Below are positions 1 to 11,424 of a DNA stretch of 64,000 nucleotides, in pieces. This stretch comes from Schistocerca nitens. Its lineage: Eukaryota > Arthropoda > Insecta > Orthoptera > Acrididae. The notes below the pieces were generated by a model, which did not search any database, was not told the origin of the DNA, and saw only the letters and a list, made by a program, of their open reading frames with translations. The first letter of the stretch is position 1; the number at the start of each line of letters is the position of its first letter. The DNA is taken from contig NC_064617.1 of assembly GCF_023898315.1 (NCBI RefSeq), forward strand, positions 620,115,000 through 620,178,999, given 5' to 3'. A program made the translations under genes and the position numbers.

Positions 1-865
1 TAAATTGATAACTCAGGCTAGAAGTAAGATACAAATATGAAGCTGGTGTCTAATTGTTAACAATCAAAGTTTTTTTCACACATCAGTAAACTTCTTCCAT
101 TGCTGCCCAATGACAGTACACGTCGATATGACTTTGCGGTCGAAATGCTATCACATATTGAGGACGGTGATGGTTATCTCAGACGAATTGCCTTTTCCGA
201 CGAAGCGACCTTTTTTGTCAGTGGAGCAGTGAATCGCCATAATGTGCGAATTTGGGGTTCACAACGCCCTGGCGAGGTCATGGAGTGCACCAGAGGCAGT
301 CCAAAGGTGAATGTTTGGTGCGAGCTATTGCACGATCGAATTATCGGGCCATTCTTATTCGCTGGGGCTACCATCACATATGCAGTGTATCTGGACATGT
401 TGCAGCTATATGCTGTTCCTCAGCTGCTTCAGTATCACCCCGATGTTTTGTTTCAGAAAGACGGTGCACCGCCTCATTGGGGTTCGGACGTCCGTGCCTA
501 TGTCGATATGATCTTTCCTGGGCGATGGATTGGTCATGATGGGCCAACGGTTTGGCCTCCACGCTCTCCTGACATAACCCCATTAGACTTCTTTTCATGG
601 GGTTATGTCGAGGACGAGGTATACCGAACACGTGTACCAGATCTTGAAACCCTGCGGCAACGGATAACCACAGTCGTTGAATCGATCCCTTCAGTGATGT
701 TGGCTAATGTGTGGACGGAAATTGAATATCGCCTAGATGTGCTACGTGCTACCAAGAGTGCTCATGTGGAAGTTTACTATGTGTGAAAAAAACTTTGATA
801 GTTTGTAAATAATTAGACACCAGTTTCATATTTGTATCTTACTTCTAGCCTGAGTTATCAATTTA
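1..865 (+). mobile_element. Mariner-like DNA transposon, internally deleted
   Basis: The first and last ~80 bases are near-perfect inverted repeats, starting TAAATTGATAACTCAGG and ending with its complement at 865. The interior is only about 700 bp and holds the catalytic part of a DDE_3/mariner-type transposase directly after the left inverted repeat. The N-terminal DNA-binding domain is missing, so this is a non-autonomous deletion derivative. The left end coincides with the window edge, so the target duplication cannot be checked. Confidence 0.85.
100..786 (+). pseudogene. Mariner-like transposase, catalytic domain only
   Basis: The 228-codon open frame lacks the helix-turn-helix half of the protein. 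It keeps three acidic motifs: AFSDEATF (first Asp), FQKDGAPPHW (second Asp) and RSPDITPLDFFSWGYVEDEVY (third Asp). I count 36 residues between the second and third Asp, close to other IS630-Tc1-mariner families common in arthropods. There is no ATG at its start; the frame enters from the left inverted repeat, so it was probably fused there by an internal deletion. The frame itself is uninterrupted, which suggests a fairly recent deletion or insertion. It is not expected to transpose alone. Confidence 0.8.
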
Positions 866-1650
866 TGTAATCAGGGAAAGACTTTTCGGACTTCCTGTAT
901 GACGAGCGTATCCATGAGAATAGTGCGGCGAAATTTGGCGTTAACGGGCTACGGCAGCAGACAGCCGATGCGAGTGTCTTTGATAACAACACGACATCGC
1001 ATTCAGCACTCTCTTGGACTCGTGACAGTATCAGTTTTATCCTAGACAACTGGGAAACCCTCGGCCTAGTCAGACGAGTCTCGATTTCAATTGGTAATAG
1101 CTGACCGTAGGGTTGGAGTGTGTCGAAGACCCCACGAAGCCATGGAGCCAAGTTGTCAAAAAGACGATGTGCAAACTGATAGTGGCTGCATAATGGTGAG
1201 GGCTATGTTTGCATGGAACTGACTCGATCCTGTGGTCAAACTGAACCGATCATTGATTGGAGATTATTATGTTCGACTACTCGGAGACCATTCGATGCCA
1301 TTCATGGATTTTACGTTCCCAAATAACGCTGAAATTTTTATGTATGACTGTGCGCCATCCCACCGGACCACAATGGTTTGAAGAACATTCTGGGCAATTC
1401 GAGCGAATGACTTGGCCTCCCATCGAATATTTACGGGGCATAATCGAGAAGTCAGTTCGTGCACAAAATCTTGCATCGGCAACACATCCGCAGATATGTA
1501 CAGCTATAGCGGCAACAGGGTTTAGTATTTCTGCAGGGAAATCGTTGAGTCCATGCCACGTCGAGTTGCTTCACTATATCGGACAATAGTAGGTCCAACA
1601 TGATATTGGGAGATATCCCACAATCTTAGTCTCTTCGGTCTATTTCATAT
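866..1650 (+). pseudogene. Decayed Tc1-like transposase remnant
   Basis: Translation in shifting frames gives recognisable Tc1 landmarks in order: an arginine-rich stretch before the catalytic core (about 925-1000), SDESRFQL around the first Asp (about 1070), RRPHEAMEPSC (about 1125), then QWFEEHSGQFERMTWPP and EKSVRAQN before the third acidic residue (about 1370-1465), and a C-terminal ESMPRRVA-like end near 1550-1570. Several stops and frame changes break it, and the second Asp motif is not preserved. No inverted ends were found. It abuts the mariner-like element, which may have inserted into it. Confidence 0.7.
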
Positions 1651-1973
1651 TCGGAAAGTATACTCCATAACAAAATAGACGTTATGCCTCACATGACATA
1701 GCGAACTCCTGTAGTTCTCCCACTGACTGTTTTCCTCGTATATGCATACTATGGTCTCACTTAAAAAGCAAGCCTGCAAAAATAAATAAATAAAGAAATA
1801 ACAAATTAAAAAATTGAAAAAATAAATATAGAGATAAGTCGAAAGTTACACGTTTTAGAGAGGACGTCAATGGATTTTAGAATTTACTTTTTTTCAGTGG
1901 TATCCTTGAAAGGAAAAGTATTGATTTTAGAAATAAACGTAGTTCAGAAAATATTACGAAACTGAAAAACAGA

Positions 1974-2174
1974 GACGGCCGCTGTGACCGAGTGGTTCTA
2001 TGCGCTTCAGTCCGGAACCGCGCTGCTGCTACGATGGCAGGTTCGAATCCTGCCTCGGGCATGGATGTGTGTGATTTCCTTAGGTTAGTCAGGTTTAAGT
2101 AGTTCTAAGTCCAGAGGACTGATGACCTCAGATGATAAGTCCCATAGTGCTCAGATCCATTTGAACCATTTTTT
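1974..2174 (+). repeat. tRNA-headed SINE (shared-tail family)
   Basis: The head is class II tRNA-like, with GACCGAGTGGTTCTATGCG as A box and GGTTCGAATCC as B box (about 2040-2050). The body follows with the CCTTAGGTTAGTCAGGTTTAAG motif and a T-rich end. It is flanked by AAAACAGA at 1966-1973 and 2175-2182, a short target duplication. The internal promoter would be read by RNA polymerase III; mobilisation would need a LINE reverse transcriptase. Confidence 0.9.
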
Positions 2175-2689
2175 AAAACAGATTCTCCAACCATAACTGA
2201 TCTGATTTTTAACATCGGTCGTGCCTATTAAGTGTCTTCTTAGCTAATACAAAAGTTAATTTCCCTTTTGTTCTTGTCTGATGTACCGCAAGCCTTGCAA
2301 TATTGAATTTTGTCTAGATAGTGGAAGTAGAAATGCCCACCCCACACTGTTAAGTCGATTATATAAATCTTGGCTGGTGGCCTTCCTGTTATTAACTTCG
2401 TAAATTTGGATGAGTTTATATTCAATTCTTGGACTCTTTTTACGCTTTCGTCTACATTTTCCTTGTTTATCAGAATGATATTTATGCCTATAATTTAATG
2501 GGATAATTTATATGGCTCACTGTGTTTTGTGAAATTTGTACCAATTTAGTTAATCCTCGCGGAAAGTGTTGCTCGTCTAGTCGTAAGGCTGTTTCCACAG
2601 CGCGTTATCTGAGGGGGGAGGAGGGAAGTCATTTCCCACGTGCTCACAGTCTAGAAATGCTGATATCTATAGAAAAATACTTACATAAA

Positions 2690-2887
2690 CAAAACAAAAA
2701 ATGGCTCTGAGCACTATATGACTTAACATCTGACGTCATCAGTCCCCTAGAACTTAGAACTAATTAAACCTAACTAACCTAGGGACATCACACACATCCA
2801 TGCCTGAGGCAGGATTCGAACCTGCGACCGTAACGGTCGCGCGGTTCCAGACTGAAGCACCTACAACCGCTCGGCCACACCGGCCGG
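2690..2887 (-). repeat. tRNA-headed SINE (shared-tail family)
   Basis: Same family as 1974-2174 in the opposite orientation. The B box complement GGATTCGAACC is near 2810 and the head ends in CCGGCCGG at 2887. A 10 bp target duplication, CTTACATAAA, flanks it at 2680-2689 and 2888-2897. Confidence 0.92.
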
Positions 2888-3268
2888 CTTACATAAATAT
2901 TTTAAGATGTTTGTAAATATGTTTTATAAAAGAAGTTATTAACAATGTGAGGTTGGTCACTCAAGAAATACGTTTATTACTCAAACAGTGTTATTATCCT
3001 CATTTTACAAACGCATAAATAGATTTGTCAGGGCAATAAAGGACAAAGATGTTGTATACGTTTCTGGAGGCAAAAGTGTGTGTTTCCTTATGAATTTTCT
3101 GTGTTGTAGTTAGACCGATAATTAACAGAACTTACACTTCGAGTCTAATAATTGTTACACATCCATACATTGGTGACACCGCTCCTTACATTTATTCTGT
3201 AGGCCTGGGGTACGAGAAGATTCTCTTTTGCGGCCCAAATTACTTAATATGCATATGTACTCTCGGAC

Positions 3269-3269
<1 letters not shown>

Positions 3270-3311
<42 letters not shown>
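3270..3311 (+). repeat. Poly(A) run of 42 bases
   Basis: An uninterrupted run of A lies inside the left terminus of the Tc1-like foldback. The matching place in the right terminus has only short A runs (ATAAAAACAAAACG on the complement), so this is probably slippage expansion rather than a retroposon tail. Confidence 0.9.
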
Positions 3312-3313
<2 letters not shown>

Positions 3314-3429
3314 CGCACCACGAAGGAGTTACCCGAATGGGACGGAAATCTGATGATATGATGCAGGTGTGCAGACAAACAAATGATTACAGTTTCAGAA
3401 AATTTGAATGATTTTTCGAAGAGAAAGAG

Positions 3430-3800
3430 CCCCACATACTGAGCAAGGCAGTAACGTGGCCGTTTTGCAAGCAGTTATTCGGCTTGGCATTGGTTGATAG
3501 AGTTGTATGTCCTCCTGAGGGATATCGTGCCAATTTCTGTCTGACGTATAGACTCGTCAAAATCTCGAGCTGGTTGGAGGGCCCTGCCCATAGTGCTCTG
3601 TACGTTCTCAGTTGGTAATAGATCTTGATGGGCAAGGTAGCATTCGGCAAGCATGAAGACAAGTTTCTACTCTCCTCGTGTGTGGCCGAGAATTATCTTG
3701 CCATGAAGGGCAACAAAACGAGGAGTAGAATATCGTTGACGTACGGGCTCTAATGCTGGCGTGGTTTTGCTATGAAAAGTAATGCTACCCCAAACCATCA
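3430..3800 (-). pseudogene. Tc1 transposase C-terminal half, left arm
   Basis: Read on the minus strand this is the Tc1 C-terminal region: the segment matching GRALQPARDFDD, then the DIPQED-like and QLYQSMP-like stretches, ending in an ITAC-like segment near 3455. It mirrors the right-arm copy at 4050-4410. Frames are broken in several places and no N-terminal domain is present on this strand. Confidence 0.7.
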
Positions 3801-3879
3801 CTCCTGGTTATCGGGTCTTATGGCGGGCGACAGTCAGGTTGGTACCAACTGCTGTCTGCGGCATCTCCAGACACGTCTT

Positions 3880-4410
3880 CGGCATGGAATCTCATTGACT
3901 GGAGTCGAATTGTCTTCAAAGATGAGTCCCGCTGCGAACTGGGCTCCAGTGACGGGCGAAGAAGTGTCTCGGGTCACCCCGGACAGCGATGGGATACCAA
4001 ACTGACTAACGCCACCATACGGCCCGAGGACCAGGTGTGATGGTCTGGGGTGCCATTTCTTTTCACAGCAGGATCCCTTTCTTTGTCATCTGCGGCACTC
4101 TTAAAGCACAGAGATGCATCGTCGATATTCTACTTCCCGTTTCATTTCCTAAACGGCAAGCCTTCCTAGACTTACATTTCAGCAAGATAATGTTCGCCCA
4201 AACATGGCGTGAGTTTCTAATGCTTGCCATCGTGCTTGTCAAACCTTACCTTGAGCAAACGGGACCCTCCACCCAGCTCGTTATCTTGACGAGCTAACAC
4301 GCCAATTGGACAGAATCTCAGGAACACATCCAACAACTCTATTAGACAGTTCCATTCCGAATAACTGTTTGTATAAGAGCCAGTGGTGGACCAAAGCGTT
4401 ATTGACTGAC
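3880..4410 (+). pseudogene. Tc1 transposase, centre and right arm
   Basis: The plus strand shows WNLIDWSRIVFKDESR with the first catalytic Asp (about 3893-3935), then HPGQRWDT, VWGAISFHSRIPF and LKAQRCIVDIL (about 4040-4130). A damaged FQQDN-like region follows near 4180, then a C-terminal end near 4400. At least three frame changes are needed to follow it. The third acidic motif is deleted. It is the right-hand partner of the inverted copy at 3430-3800. Confidence 0.75.
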
Positions 4411-4448
4411 TGCCTCTGTGATGCTCTTCACCTTGAAAAATAATCCAA

Positions 4449-4652
4449 AAAAAAAAATGGTTCAAATGGCTCTGAGCACTATGGGACTCAACTGCTGTGG
4501 TTATCAGTCCCCTAGAACTTAGAACTACTTAAACCTAACTAACCTAAGGACATCACACACATCCATGCCCGAGGCAGGATTCGAACCTGCGACCGTAGCA
4601 GTCGCACGGTTCCGGACTGCGCGCCTAGAACCGCGAGACCACCGCGGCCGGC
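4449..4652 (-). repeat. SINE inserted in Tc1 foldback
   Basis: A full-length shared-tail SINE in minus orientation: poly-A start at 4449, B box complement near 4580, CCGCGGCCGGC head end at 4652. A perfect 13 bp duplication, AAAAATAATCCAA, lies at 4436-4448 and 4653-4665. The insertion therefore postdates the foldback element. Confidence 0.96.
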
Positions 4653-4786
4653 AAAAATAATCCAATTTTTCTGAATATTTCATTATTTGTTTGTCTGTAT
4701 ACGTTTTTACATCATGCTTACCGATCTCAGTTCCATTCGGATAATTCCTTCGTGGTGCGTCGTTTTGTTTTTATCGTAGAGTGTGT

Positions 4787-5440
4787 ATGTGTCTGATGTA
4801 TATCCAGATATGCATCCACTTAAAACAGCTTCTGATGAGACAGTTGTATATCATTCAGACAATTATATAGTGCTTTACTATGACACTTTCTAAAGATCGC
4901 TTGTATTTGTTGTAAAACAATCTACAAATAGTGTGTCAAAATGAAATTCGAGAAGCTTCAAGCACTAGAGAAAGTCAGGATTTACACACACGGTAAATCA
5001 GCGAATACATTCTCTTGAATGAGTCCGCCAAGTAACTGTACCTTCACCTGGATAAACGTCCTACTTAAAAGAAAACAGATATAAGGTACCATGAATAAAA
5101 CAGACCGTGTGTTATCTGCTGTATGTCTCTTACTGAAAAAAGATAATCCACGAATTGGAAGAGCAGGCTCTTACTTTACAATTCGGTTATTAAATGTGCC
5201 CCATAATAGTAAAATCTTCACATACACACTGTCAAACTACACTGTACCTGAATGAAGACACTGCAAAGAATTTTAAATGCCCATTTCTTTGTTAGAAACT
5301 CAACAATCTGCGCTGACCTACAAGTAAAAGCTGTTCCAGACGAGGTTCTGTCTATAGCTTGTTGCTGCTACATTAAACTTCCCAGCTCGGTTAATGCACA
5401 AATCGGTAAAATTTTCACTTAGGCATATAACACTCAAGTG
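4787..5440. other. No recognised feature
   Basis: AT-rich sequence with no long open frame, no inverted ends and no similarity to other parts of the window that I could see. Confidence 0.6.
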
Positions 5441-5738
5441 GGCAACGGCCTTGCCGCAGTGGATACACCGGTTTCCGTCGGAACACAGAAGTTAAGCGCT
5501 GTTGAGCGTGGCCGGCAGTCACCATGCACTGTTGCCATTTTTGGGGTGCACTCATCCTCGTGATGCCAATTGAGGAGCTACTCGACCGAATAGTAGCGGC
5601 TCCGGTCAAAGAAAACCATCATAACGTCCGAGAGAGCGGTGTGCTGACCACACTCCCCTTCTATTCGCATCCACAGCTGAGGATGACACGTCGGTCGGAT
5701 GGTACCGATGAGCCACCTGTGGCCTGAAGACGGAGTGC
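5441..5738 (+). repeat. SINE with 5S-rRNA-like head
   Basis: The first ~95 bases resemble 5S rRNA: GGCAACGGCCTTGCCGCAG, then ACACCGGTTTCCGTCGGAAC and AGAAGTTAAGCGCTGTTGAGC, ending in CTGTTGCC, which pairs back to the start. The body has GAGAGCGGTGTGCTGACCAC, and the tail has TGAGGATGACAC, GGTACCGATG and GACGGAGT. Known SINE3-type elements derive from 5S rRNA. The tail is shared with the element at 14530-14785, which has a tRNA-like head instead. Confidence 0.8.
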
Positions 5739-5749
5739 TATAACATTAA

Positions 5750-7065
5750 TGTGGAACGCAAGAATAAACATACAAAGCTGGTACACAAAACAGGTCCGAA
5801 CGCTGTTGCAGAGGCAACGGAAAAAGCATGCGAAGTTCAAAGGAACGCGAAATCCCGAAGATTGGCTAAAATTTACAGAAGCGCGAAATTTGGCTCGGAC
5901 TTCAATGCGCGATGCCTTTAATAGGTTCCACAACGAAACATTGTCTCGAAATTTGGTAGAAAATCCGAAGAAATTCTGGTCGTATGTAAAGTACACAAGC
6001 GGCAAGACGCAGTCAATACCTTCGCTGCGCATTGCCGATGGTACTGTTTCCGACGACTGTGCCGCTAAAGCGGAGTTATTTAACGCAGTTTTCCGAAATT
6101 CCTTCACCAGGGAAGACGAATGGAATATTCCAGAATTTGAAACACGAACAGTTGCTAGCATGAGTTTCTTAGAAGTAGATACCTTAGGGGTATCCTGATC
6201 TATATAAACGACCTGGGTGACAATCTGAACAGTTCTCTTAGGTTGTTCGCAGATGATGCTGTAATTTACCGTCTAGTAAGGTCATCCGAAGACCAGTATC
6301 AGTTGAAAAGCGATTTAGAAAGATTGCTGTATGGTGTGGCAGGTGGCAGTTGTCGCTAAATAACGAAAAGTGTGAGGTGATCCACATGAGTTCCAAAAGA
6401 AATCCGTTGGAATTCGATTACTCGATCAATAGTACAATTCTCAAGGCTGTCAATTCAACTAAGTACCTGGATGTTAAAATTACGAACAACTTCAGTTGGA
6501 AAGACCACATAGATAATATTGTGGGGAAGGCGAGCCAAAGGTTGCGTTTCATTGGCAGGACACTTAGAAGATGCAACAAGTCCACTTAAGAGAAAGCTTA
6601 CACTACACTCGTTCGTCCTCTGTTAGAATACTGCTGCGCGGTGTGGGATCCTTACCAGGTGGAATGGACGGAGGACATCGAAAGGGTGTAAAAAAGGGCA
6701 GCTCGTTTTGTATTATCACGTAATAGGGGAGAGAGAGTGGTAGATATGATACGCGAATTGGGATGGAAGTCATTACAGCAAAGACGTTTTTCGTCGCGGC
6801 GAGATCTATTTACGAAATTTCAGTCTCCAACTTTCTCTTCCGAATGCGAAAATATTTTGTTGAGCCCCACCTACATAGGTAAGAATGATCATCAAAATAA
6901 AATAAGAGAAATCAGAGCTCGAACAGAAAGGTTAAGGTGTTCGTTTTTCCCGCGCGCTGTTCGGGAGTGGAATGGTAGAGAGATAGTATGATTGTGGTTC
7001 GATGAACCCTCTGCCAAGCACTTAAATGTGAATTGCAGAGTAGTCGTGTAGATGTAGATGTACTA
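5750..7065 (+). mobile_element. CR1/L2-type LINE, truncated and internally deleted
   Basis: The 5' end is missing; the copy begins in the endonuclease-RT linker (SWYTKQVRTLLQ near 5780). Frame 5749-6198 holds the linker (PKKFWSYVKYTSGKTQSIPSL). Most RT palm sequence before ILIYINDLGDNL (about 6200) is deleted. The catalytic LFADDAVIYRL follows at about 6245, then the thumb and C-terminal region with NSTKYLDVKI, RLRFIGRTLRRC and RAARFVLSRNRG. The 3' end carries a GTAGATGTAGATGTA microsatellite near 7050, as many CR1/L2-group elements do. At least two further stops or shifts are visible. Confidence 0.88.
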
Positions 7066-8956
7066 CTACCGCGTCAGTCATGAAAATGAGGTTAATGGCA
7101 GTCCTTTTCACCGTATGTCTTAAGAATATTTAAATGGTAGGTCTTTGACATTAGTGATAAGCGGACCACATCAATAAACTATTACTCTGAAGATTTAAGC
7201 CCTCAGTTGATTATAGTGACAAGTGCAAGATGCTGTAATTTAAATATTGTGGCACTTCGTCGCCGAAGAAGCCATGAATACAAACCTGCTATTCAAAACG
7301 AATGAAAAAAATAGAAAAAAATAGCAATATTTTTACGCCACTCCAGTCAAGTTATGAATGTGCTAAAGCGCTTAAGCTCGTTTCCACATCCAACAATCTT
7401 GCACGCGGCGAACCAAGGTCAACGGAAGCTGCGTGATAATATACGGCTGTTGACGGATTCCGGATGCTCCAGGTGTTACGAACGCGCTAATGGCGGGACA
7501 ACGAGTTTCGTATTACTTGCTCACGCCCAGTGGACTCTCTGAAGACCGTCTGAAACTCTAACGTATGAAACAGTAATTGTGAAATCGACAATTAAACTTC
7601 GATGTATGGAACTTTTAATAAGTGCAATTTTAAAGTCATTACTTGTACGTCTATCGTGAAACTCACACGTACATAAAGGTAACTGCTTCTCATGGTACAG
7701 AAATTTATAAAAGAACATATTAGCGCAACGGAATATCTGCTCTGCTCTGCACCTCAAGTAAAATACGTTAGTGAGGCTGTGCTTTGCCATGAAGTTGGGA
7801 TTAGTTGGAGTACAGCTAGCTTTGAGCCTGTGCGTAAGAATTATCGATAGTGTATTCAGATGGAGTAGATCAGTTAAAAGTACTGCGTGGACGTTTATTT
7901 TCGTAAAAGACACCGCAACAACATGGTCTAGGGATGAAAACATATAGAAGTTCTCAAATAAACCACTACGTGGTGCAACGTATCAGGTACAACCACACGC
8001 TGTCGAGAACAAAGTGCAGTAACCAAAACACCAATAGAATGTTACAAATATTTAAATATATCGCACACTGAAAGCATTTATAACCTCACGGAAAGAGGAT
8101 GAAGCGACAACACGTTCCAGACAGGCGAGATGAACTCAATTACTGACCAATACAAATAATTACGACTGGTCCATGGCTTGTGGTCACTACCTAGTCATAA
8201 ACGAGCCACACCAGTACACAATTATATTGACAATTTAACTCCTCAGATTGATTATCCTGACAAGTGGAAGACGATGGTGCAATTGGATTTGTGCTAATAT
8301 AGCTGCGGACGCACCTGATCGCCGGAGATGCATTGAGTGCAGACCTGATGATTCTGAAGTTATGAGTAAATCGGTGCATTTTCATACGACCCCAATCGCT
8401 TTATGAATGTACCAAAGCGCTTACCACATCCGACACATGTAGATTGACGTCGCTAAGCCGAAACAACAGAACGTCTTCCCAGGCCTATCAGGAACAGTGA
8501 TTACGCCGGCCAGAATCTGCTGCCAGTTTCCGTTAATGGAAACGCTGATTTCACCCGTCTCACCAATCTAATTCCTTACAAGGAGGTCTATCCTGCGTAT
8601 GTTATAATCTCAGAGTTCATGCCTCTACCGTATCGATATCGCAACGAGAACCATTTTTGCGTGACAGAACTATAGTCTGCTAGCGCCTTGGAGACAACGT
8701 TGTACTAAAGATGAATGCTGCTTCCACCTCTAATGTTGATCAAATCATCTTTTAAAATGCACCGCCGAGTTCACCTCACGGGCGTGACTTTGAACACTCT
8801 TGTCGTACGTTCATAAGCAACACATGTGAAGATAGTACTGTCTCTCTCTTTTCCTCTCTTCTTTCACTTCTCTCAATCTCTAGAAGACTACATCTCTTAC
8901 CCGTACACAAACACGAAAAATTACTTAGTGCTGCCGCACACCTGGGTACGATGGCG
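7066..8956. other. Unrecognised DNA with a diverged direct repeat
   Basis: Segments 7150-7420 and 8175-8460 align in the same orientation at roughly two thirds identity by eye. Shared blocks include GATTATxxTGACAAGTG, CGCCGxAGAxGC and TATGAATGTxCxAAAGCGCTTA. About 750 bp of unknown sequence separates them. Short open frames here look like chance. Confidence 0.5.
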
Positions 8957-9350
8957 TGCTGAAAATTAATGCCTCCAAATTTTTAAAGTGAAAACTCTTA
9001 AATCTTATGAAAAGAAACAAACTCTATTGACATTCTAAATTTTTGTACTTCATGAACACATATTTATTTCTGAACGTAGTCACCCTGCCGACGAACACAT
9101 TTCTCATAACGAGAGACCAATTTGTTGATGCCATCACAGTTGGAAGTTTGACTTTGTTGACGAAAGCATAAGCTCATCTCTGCTTTCAGCGCTTCATCAC
9201 CATCAAAGTAAAGTCCTCGAAGGTGTTCATTAAGTTCTGGAAACAGATGAAAATCGAATGAGGCAAATTCAGGATTGTGTGGAGGATGATCGACGACGGT
9301 GAACACAAGGTGTTGGATTGTTGCATATGTCACGGGAGTCGTACTGTCGT
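8957..9350 (-). mobile_element. Mariner transposon, 3' fragment
   Basis: The outer end starts TGCTGAAAATTAATGCCTCC, a mariner-type inverted terminus. The minus-strand frame 9333-9064 encodes a mariner C-terminus: HPPHNPEFASFDFHLFPELNEHL, then INKLVSRYEKCVRRQGDYVQK before the stop. The family motif is HPPYSPDLAPSDFHLF; here the third catalytic Asp (SPD) reads NPE. The other two thirds of the element are absent, and no second terminus was found. Confidence 0.82.
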
Positions 9351-11424
9351 GCCCTTTTTTTATTCTTTATTTGTTCAGCAAGCCAATTATTGGTGTTTCT
9401 CTAGAACCGACGCGATACGTTACACACAGCCATGTTACGCGCTACAATTCTGGGCCCACTAGCGGCAGAGGGTTGCAGCTTGCGTCAGCGAAGCAGGAAA
9501 ATCGACCATGTACTATGCGTGACATGTAATACCTGAAACGACATTGCGAACAGAATAAAAGAATTCAGAGGCGCTTTTTCCTTGCTCGCCCTCGTAGCTT
9601 TAATGTTTCAGTAGGTGTTGTTACAAGTTCCATGATGCATAATTATTTAATCAAGATTAGTGACCGTCCTCATGTTTAGTAATTCTGCAATGTTTATTTT
9701 TGAATTCAATTTTTTAGTTTATGAATATTTCTATGTACGAAAAATGAACTGTTTCCAGAACTGTAATTTTGCTGCATACTTCTCGCGATAACACCGCGTG
9801 AAATACACAACTAGTGGTCACGAAGGAAAACAATACACGTAATTAATTTTTGTTTATTTTCAGTGACATGGTTGTAATCTTAGAAAGGTTGAAATCCCCT
9901 GGTCACAGGTCCGTGGAACCCCCGCTCCATAAACTCAACCACCTTCTTTCCAAGTGACTCTTCCCAGTATTTGCCTAAATTGATGTGTGGGACCCACATC
10001 AATAATTAAGTTTCTGAATGCACTTTTTGTTGTTCCGTGCATTTAATCATGTCACATTTTTGGTATAGTTCATGAGATTATAAATCACTCAAGAGAAATT
10101 TAGTTACAGATGACGGCTGTGTTGGAAGGAAAGAACTTCTTTCATCATGGGTCATGATTAATGGAACAGTTTGGCGGGTCTGGTGATTGGGTTTTCGTAA
10201 CGAGTCGTAAAGGCTGCCGGTGTGACAATCCAGCAAAGAATAGTGAAGAGCCGCGTTGTCTCTTAAGAATCTGTGTGCCTAACGCAATGGAGACACCGAC
10301 CTCGCCACTGTGCAGGCCCTGGACTATTCATAAATCCTTTTCAGGGATGTAGCCGCCTCCATAGACTGCCGATAGAAACAACGTGATGGCTTTCGACTGT
10401 CGGGGACCGTGCTCGCTGACATAGCGGACAGGATTCATGCTTCATGTTCGTTAACATTGTCTACGTTGGAGACAAGCAATCTGTTCCCATTTTTACGTTA
10501 TGGGCTGAAAATCCTCGAAGTCAAGATCGCAAATAATTTTTTTATTACTAGCCAGCTACACACGAGCAATCTTCACAACGTAAAAACATCGTAGATTAGT
10601 GTAACTGCTATGCTATGAAATAATTCAAATACAACTCTGACTGTGTCAGTTACAAAGTTTCAAAGGCGTGACGACTTTGTTTTATGACCTTCGTGCTATT
10701 TGACTGCTTATGAATTATGTAAAGCTATTTACCTATATGTTCTATATGGATTTTGTTAGCTTCTAAAAAAGATTTTAGCGGTATGTCGAGCCGTTGTGAC
10801 AATTACACTAATCGATGGAGTAATCACGAATCATGCCTACTGTGCAACTTCTTAAGCCTCTCTTCGTCGCATTCATCAGAGTATAGCTGATTATGCACGC
10901 TCCTACGAATGTGTTAATCATTCAAAAGTTCCTTATTGTATTTCATTTCTGAACTATTATTCTCTCTGCTCCAGAGACGAAACATGTCAAATAAGTAAGT
11001 ACAAGGAGAGCTGTTTCAGTTAATTACATTTTTGTGGCCTCATTATAATATTTTACATCAGTTCTTATACACATAAAACTTATTCATACAAAGCAGATAC
11101 ACAATCTTGGAAACATATTGACCCTCTTATTCACATACAGAGGAATTAAACAACTACTCACGATATGATGCAAGGTATTACTGGGTAGTTGTCAGCAAAT
11201 ATGTGGTGTAAGTATGCTATTATGCTTTCTGGTTTCAGGTTTTGGTGCGATGCTTCCAAAGGCCGGCACTGAAGTGGAACTGAATAGCAAATCGTAGCGG
11301 GGAGTTCAAACGACCGTAGTAAATAATATAAAGCACAGTACAAAATATAGCTGTTATTTTCTGTAAACATATTTCTGTATGTGAGAAAACTGAATACACT
11401 GAACGTATGTGATTTCTGAGCAAA
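9351..11424. other. No recognised feature
   Basis: About 2 kb without a supportable gene, inverted ends or SINE. Short open frames such as 10161-10352 and 11158-11430 (minus) match no family I recognise. Confidence 0.5.

Larger units (their letters stand above)
3259..4786. mobile_element. Tc1-like foldback element
   Basis: Both ends carry the same inverted terminus (GACGCACCACGAAGGA near 3312; its complement near 4746-4761; outermost TACTCTC and GAGTGTGTA). The inverted similarity does not stop at the termini: it continues inward to about 3880 from the left and 3960 from the right. The two arms are therefore inverted copies of the same 3' half of a Tc1-like transposase. Only a short centre, including FKDESRCELG around the first Asp, is single copy. 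A SINE sits in the right arm at 4449-4652, and the left terminus holds a 42-base A run. Confidence 0.85.

Noticed and set aside
5441-5535. A genuine 5S rRNA gene
   Set aside because: Only about 95 bases resemble 5S rRNA with many differences, and a SINE body and tail follow directly.
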